Below are positions 63,428 to 64,000 of a stretch of 64,000 nt of DNA, one piece after another (positions within the stretch are counted from its first letter, which is position 1; each line of letters starts with the position of its first letter). The notes under the pieces are model-generated. The model searched no databases, had not been told where the DNA came from, and saw only the letters and a list, made by a program, of their open reading frames with translations. Source of the stretch: Allobosea sp. UNC402CLCol (lineage in GTDB: Bacteria; Pseudomonadota; Alphaproteobacteria; Rhizobiales; Beijerinckiaceae); contig NZ_JQJJ01000001.1 in assembly GCF_000745475.1 (NCBI RefSeq), positions 1 to 64,000 on the forward strand. The letters run 5' to 3'. Both the position numbers and the translations under genes were made by a program.

Positions 63428-64000
63428 TCAGCTCAGGGACGGGCTCAGATCGGGATTGATGTCGGGCCGGAAATCGGCGGCGAGGTAATTCAGCACGGCC
63501 TGCGCCAGCGAGACGATGTCGCCGCTGGTGGTGTGCTCGCCCGGCGCATGGATATTGCGGGAGGGCCGGCCGAGGCCGCCGAGCAGGACTTCCCTGTGCC
63601 CGGTGGCGCGCTGGACCCAACCGAAATCGGAGGCGCTGGCAGCGCCCCAGCGGCGGAACTCCTCCGGCGCATAGCCGAAGCCGGAGCCGACCGCCGCCTG
63701 CCAGCGCGGCCAGTGCGGCCCGCCCGGATCGTCCGTCGGAGCGAGATGGCCGACGAGGGCCGTCTCGACGTTCAGCCCGGGGACCGAGGCGACGGCGCGC
63801 CTGATGGTCTCCTCGATCTCGGCCAAGGCGGCCTCGAAGGATTCTTCCGGCGCGTAGCGGCGGTTCAGCGTCATCTCGACAAGGGCGGGAACCTGGCCGC
63901 CTGAGGTGCCGCCCTTGATCGTGGCGACGTTGAGCTGTCCCGTGAGCGGCGGCTTGCCGGGCGGCGGCGGCAGAGCCGATGCGCGCGAGGCGATGCGTGC
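63428..64000 (-). CDS. M20-family hydrolase, 5' end outside window
   Basis: The frame stays open to the right edge. The visible part starts within the dimerisation domain (LNVATIKGGTSGGQVPALVEM, then LNRRYAPEE) and continues to the C-terminal part with HAPGEHTTSGD and its metal-binding His. It ends 11 bp before the receptor gene on the same strand, so the operon continues beyond 64000. The key N-terminal metal ligands cannot be checked. Confidence 0.85.
   Translation of the reverse strand, partial: ARIASRASALPPPPGKPPLTGQLNVATIKGGTSGGQVPALVEMTLNRRYAPEESFEAALAEIEETIRRAVASVPGLNVETALVGHLAPTDDPGGPHWPRWQAAVGSGFGYAPEEFRRWGAASASDFGWVQRATGHREVLLGGLGRPSRNIHAPGEHTTSGDIVSLAQAVLNYLAADFRPDINPDLSPSLS

Overview
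The window is high-GC, densely coded DNA from an alphaproteobacterium. Gene style (LysR, GntR and TRAP systems, many ABC importers, mosaic palindromic repeats of the rhizobial kind) suggests a free-living Hyphomicrobiales member such as a Bosea-like organism. The genus is inference; no rRNA or tRNA is present to test it. Nearly everything is import and breakdown of small organic compounds, with a few housekeeping or stress genes between the units.

Layout. 1-1967: most of a soluble FtsK-type translocase, cut by the window edge. 2135-4738: LysR regulator divergent from an MFS exporter, then a small DUF3008 protein. 4794-12458: XRE-cupin regulator and a unit of two amidohydrolases around a dipeptide-type ABC importer without ATPase. 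12640-13545: PPK2 kinase. 13851-20848: a flavin monooxygenase and a branched-chain-type ABC importer (SBP, two permeases, two ATPases) ending in a cupin. The monooxygenase and the importer share a 22-bp palindrome, which suggests one aromatic-acid regulon. 21201-24610: divergent katG and oxyR.

24602-34246: an opine- or imino-acid-like unit with a three-part flavin/iron-sulfur dehydrogenase, an extra DAO oxidase, dipeptide-type permeases, an MmgE/PrpD protein, an SBP and a LysR regulator. 34452-35396: a divergent HemC. 35536-44420: a polar amino-acid-type ABC importer co-transcribed with an AroQ-like dehydratase, a Gfo/Idh/MocA oxidoreductase and an aldo-keto reductase. Next to it are an EthD-like protein, an SDR, a TIM-barrel isomerase or dehydratase, and a GntR regulator. 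The AroQ has two substrate-binding residues replaced, so this may be a quinate/shikimate-like route for a different substrate. It is the best candidate for an undescribed system here.

44494-48295: a hemolysin-III membrane protein, ethanolamine ammonia-lyase (eutBC) and a HAD phosphatase. 48381-56074: a LysR regulator and an aromatic-type unit (VOC dioxygenase-like, SnoaL-like, FAH hydrolase, flavin hydroxylase) coupled to a complete TRAP transporter. 56085-64000: an oligopeptide-type ABC importer with a fused dual ATPase, an M24 protein and two M20 proteins. The M24 protein and the complete M20 protein have lost expected metal ligands.

In most units the genes overlap by 1-8 bp (ATGA or GTGA junctions), so they are tight operons. 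Intergenic gaps hold palindromic repeats and several clean inverted repeats that look like operators.
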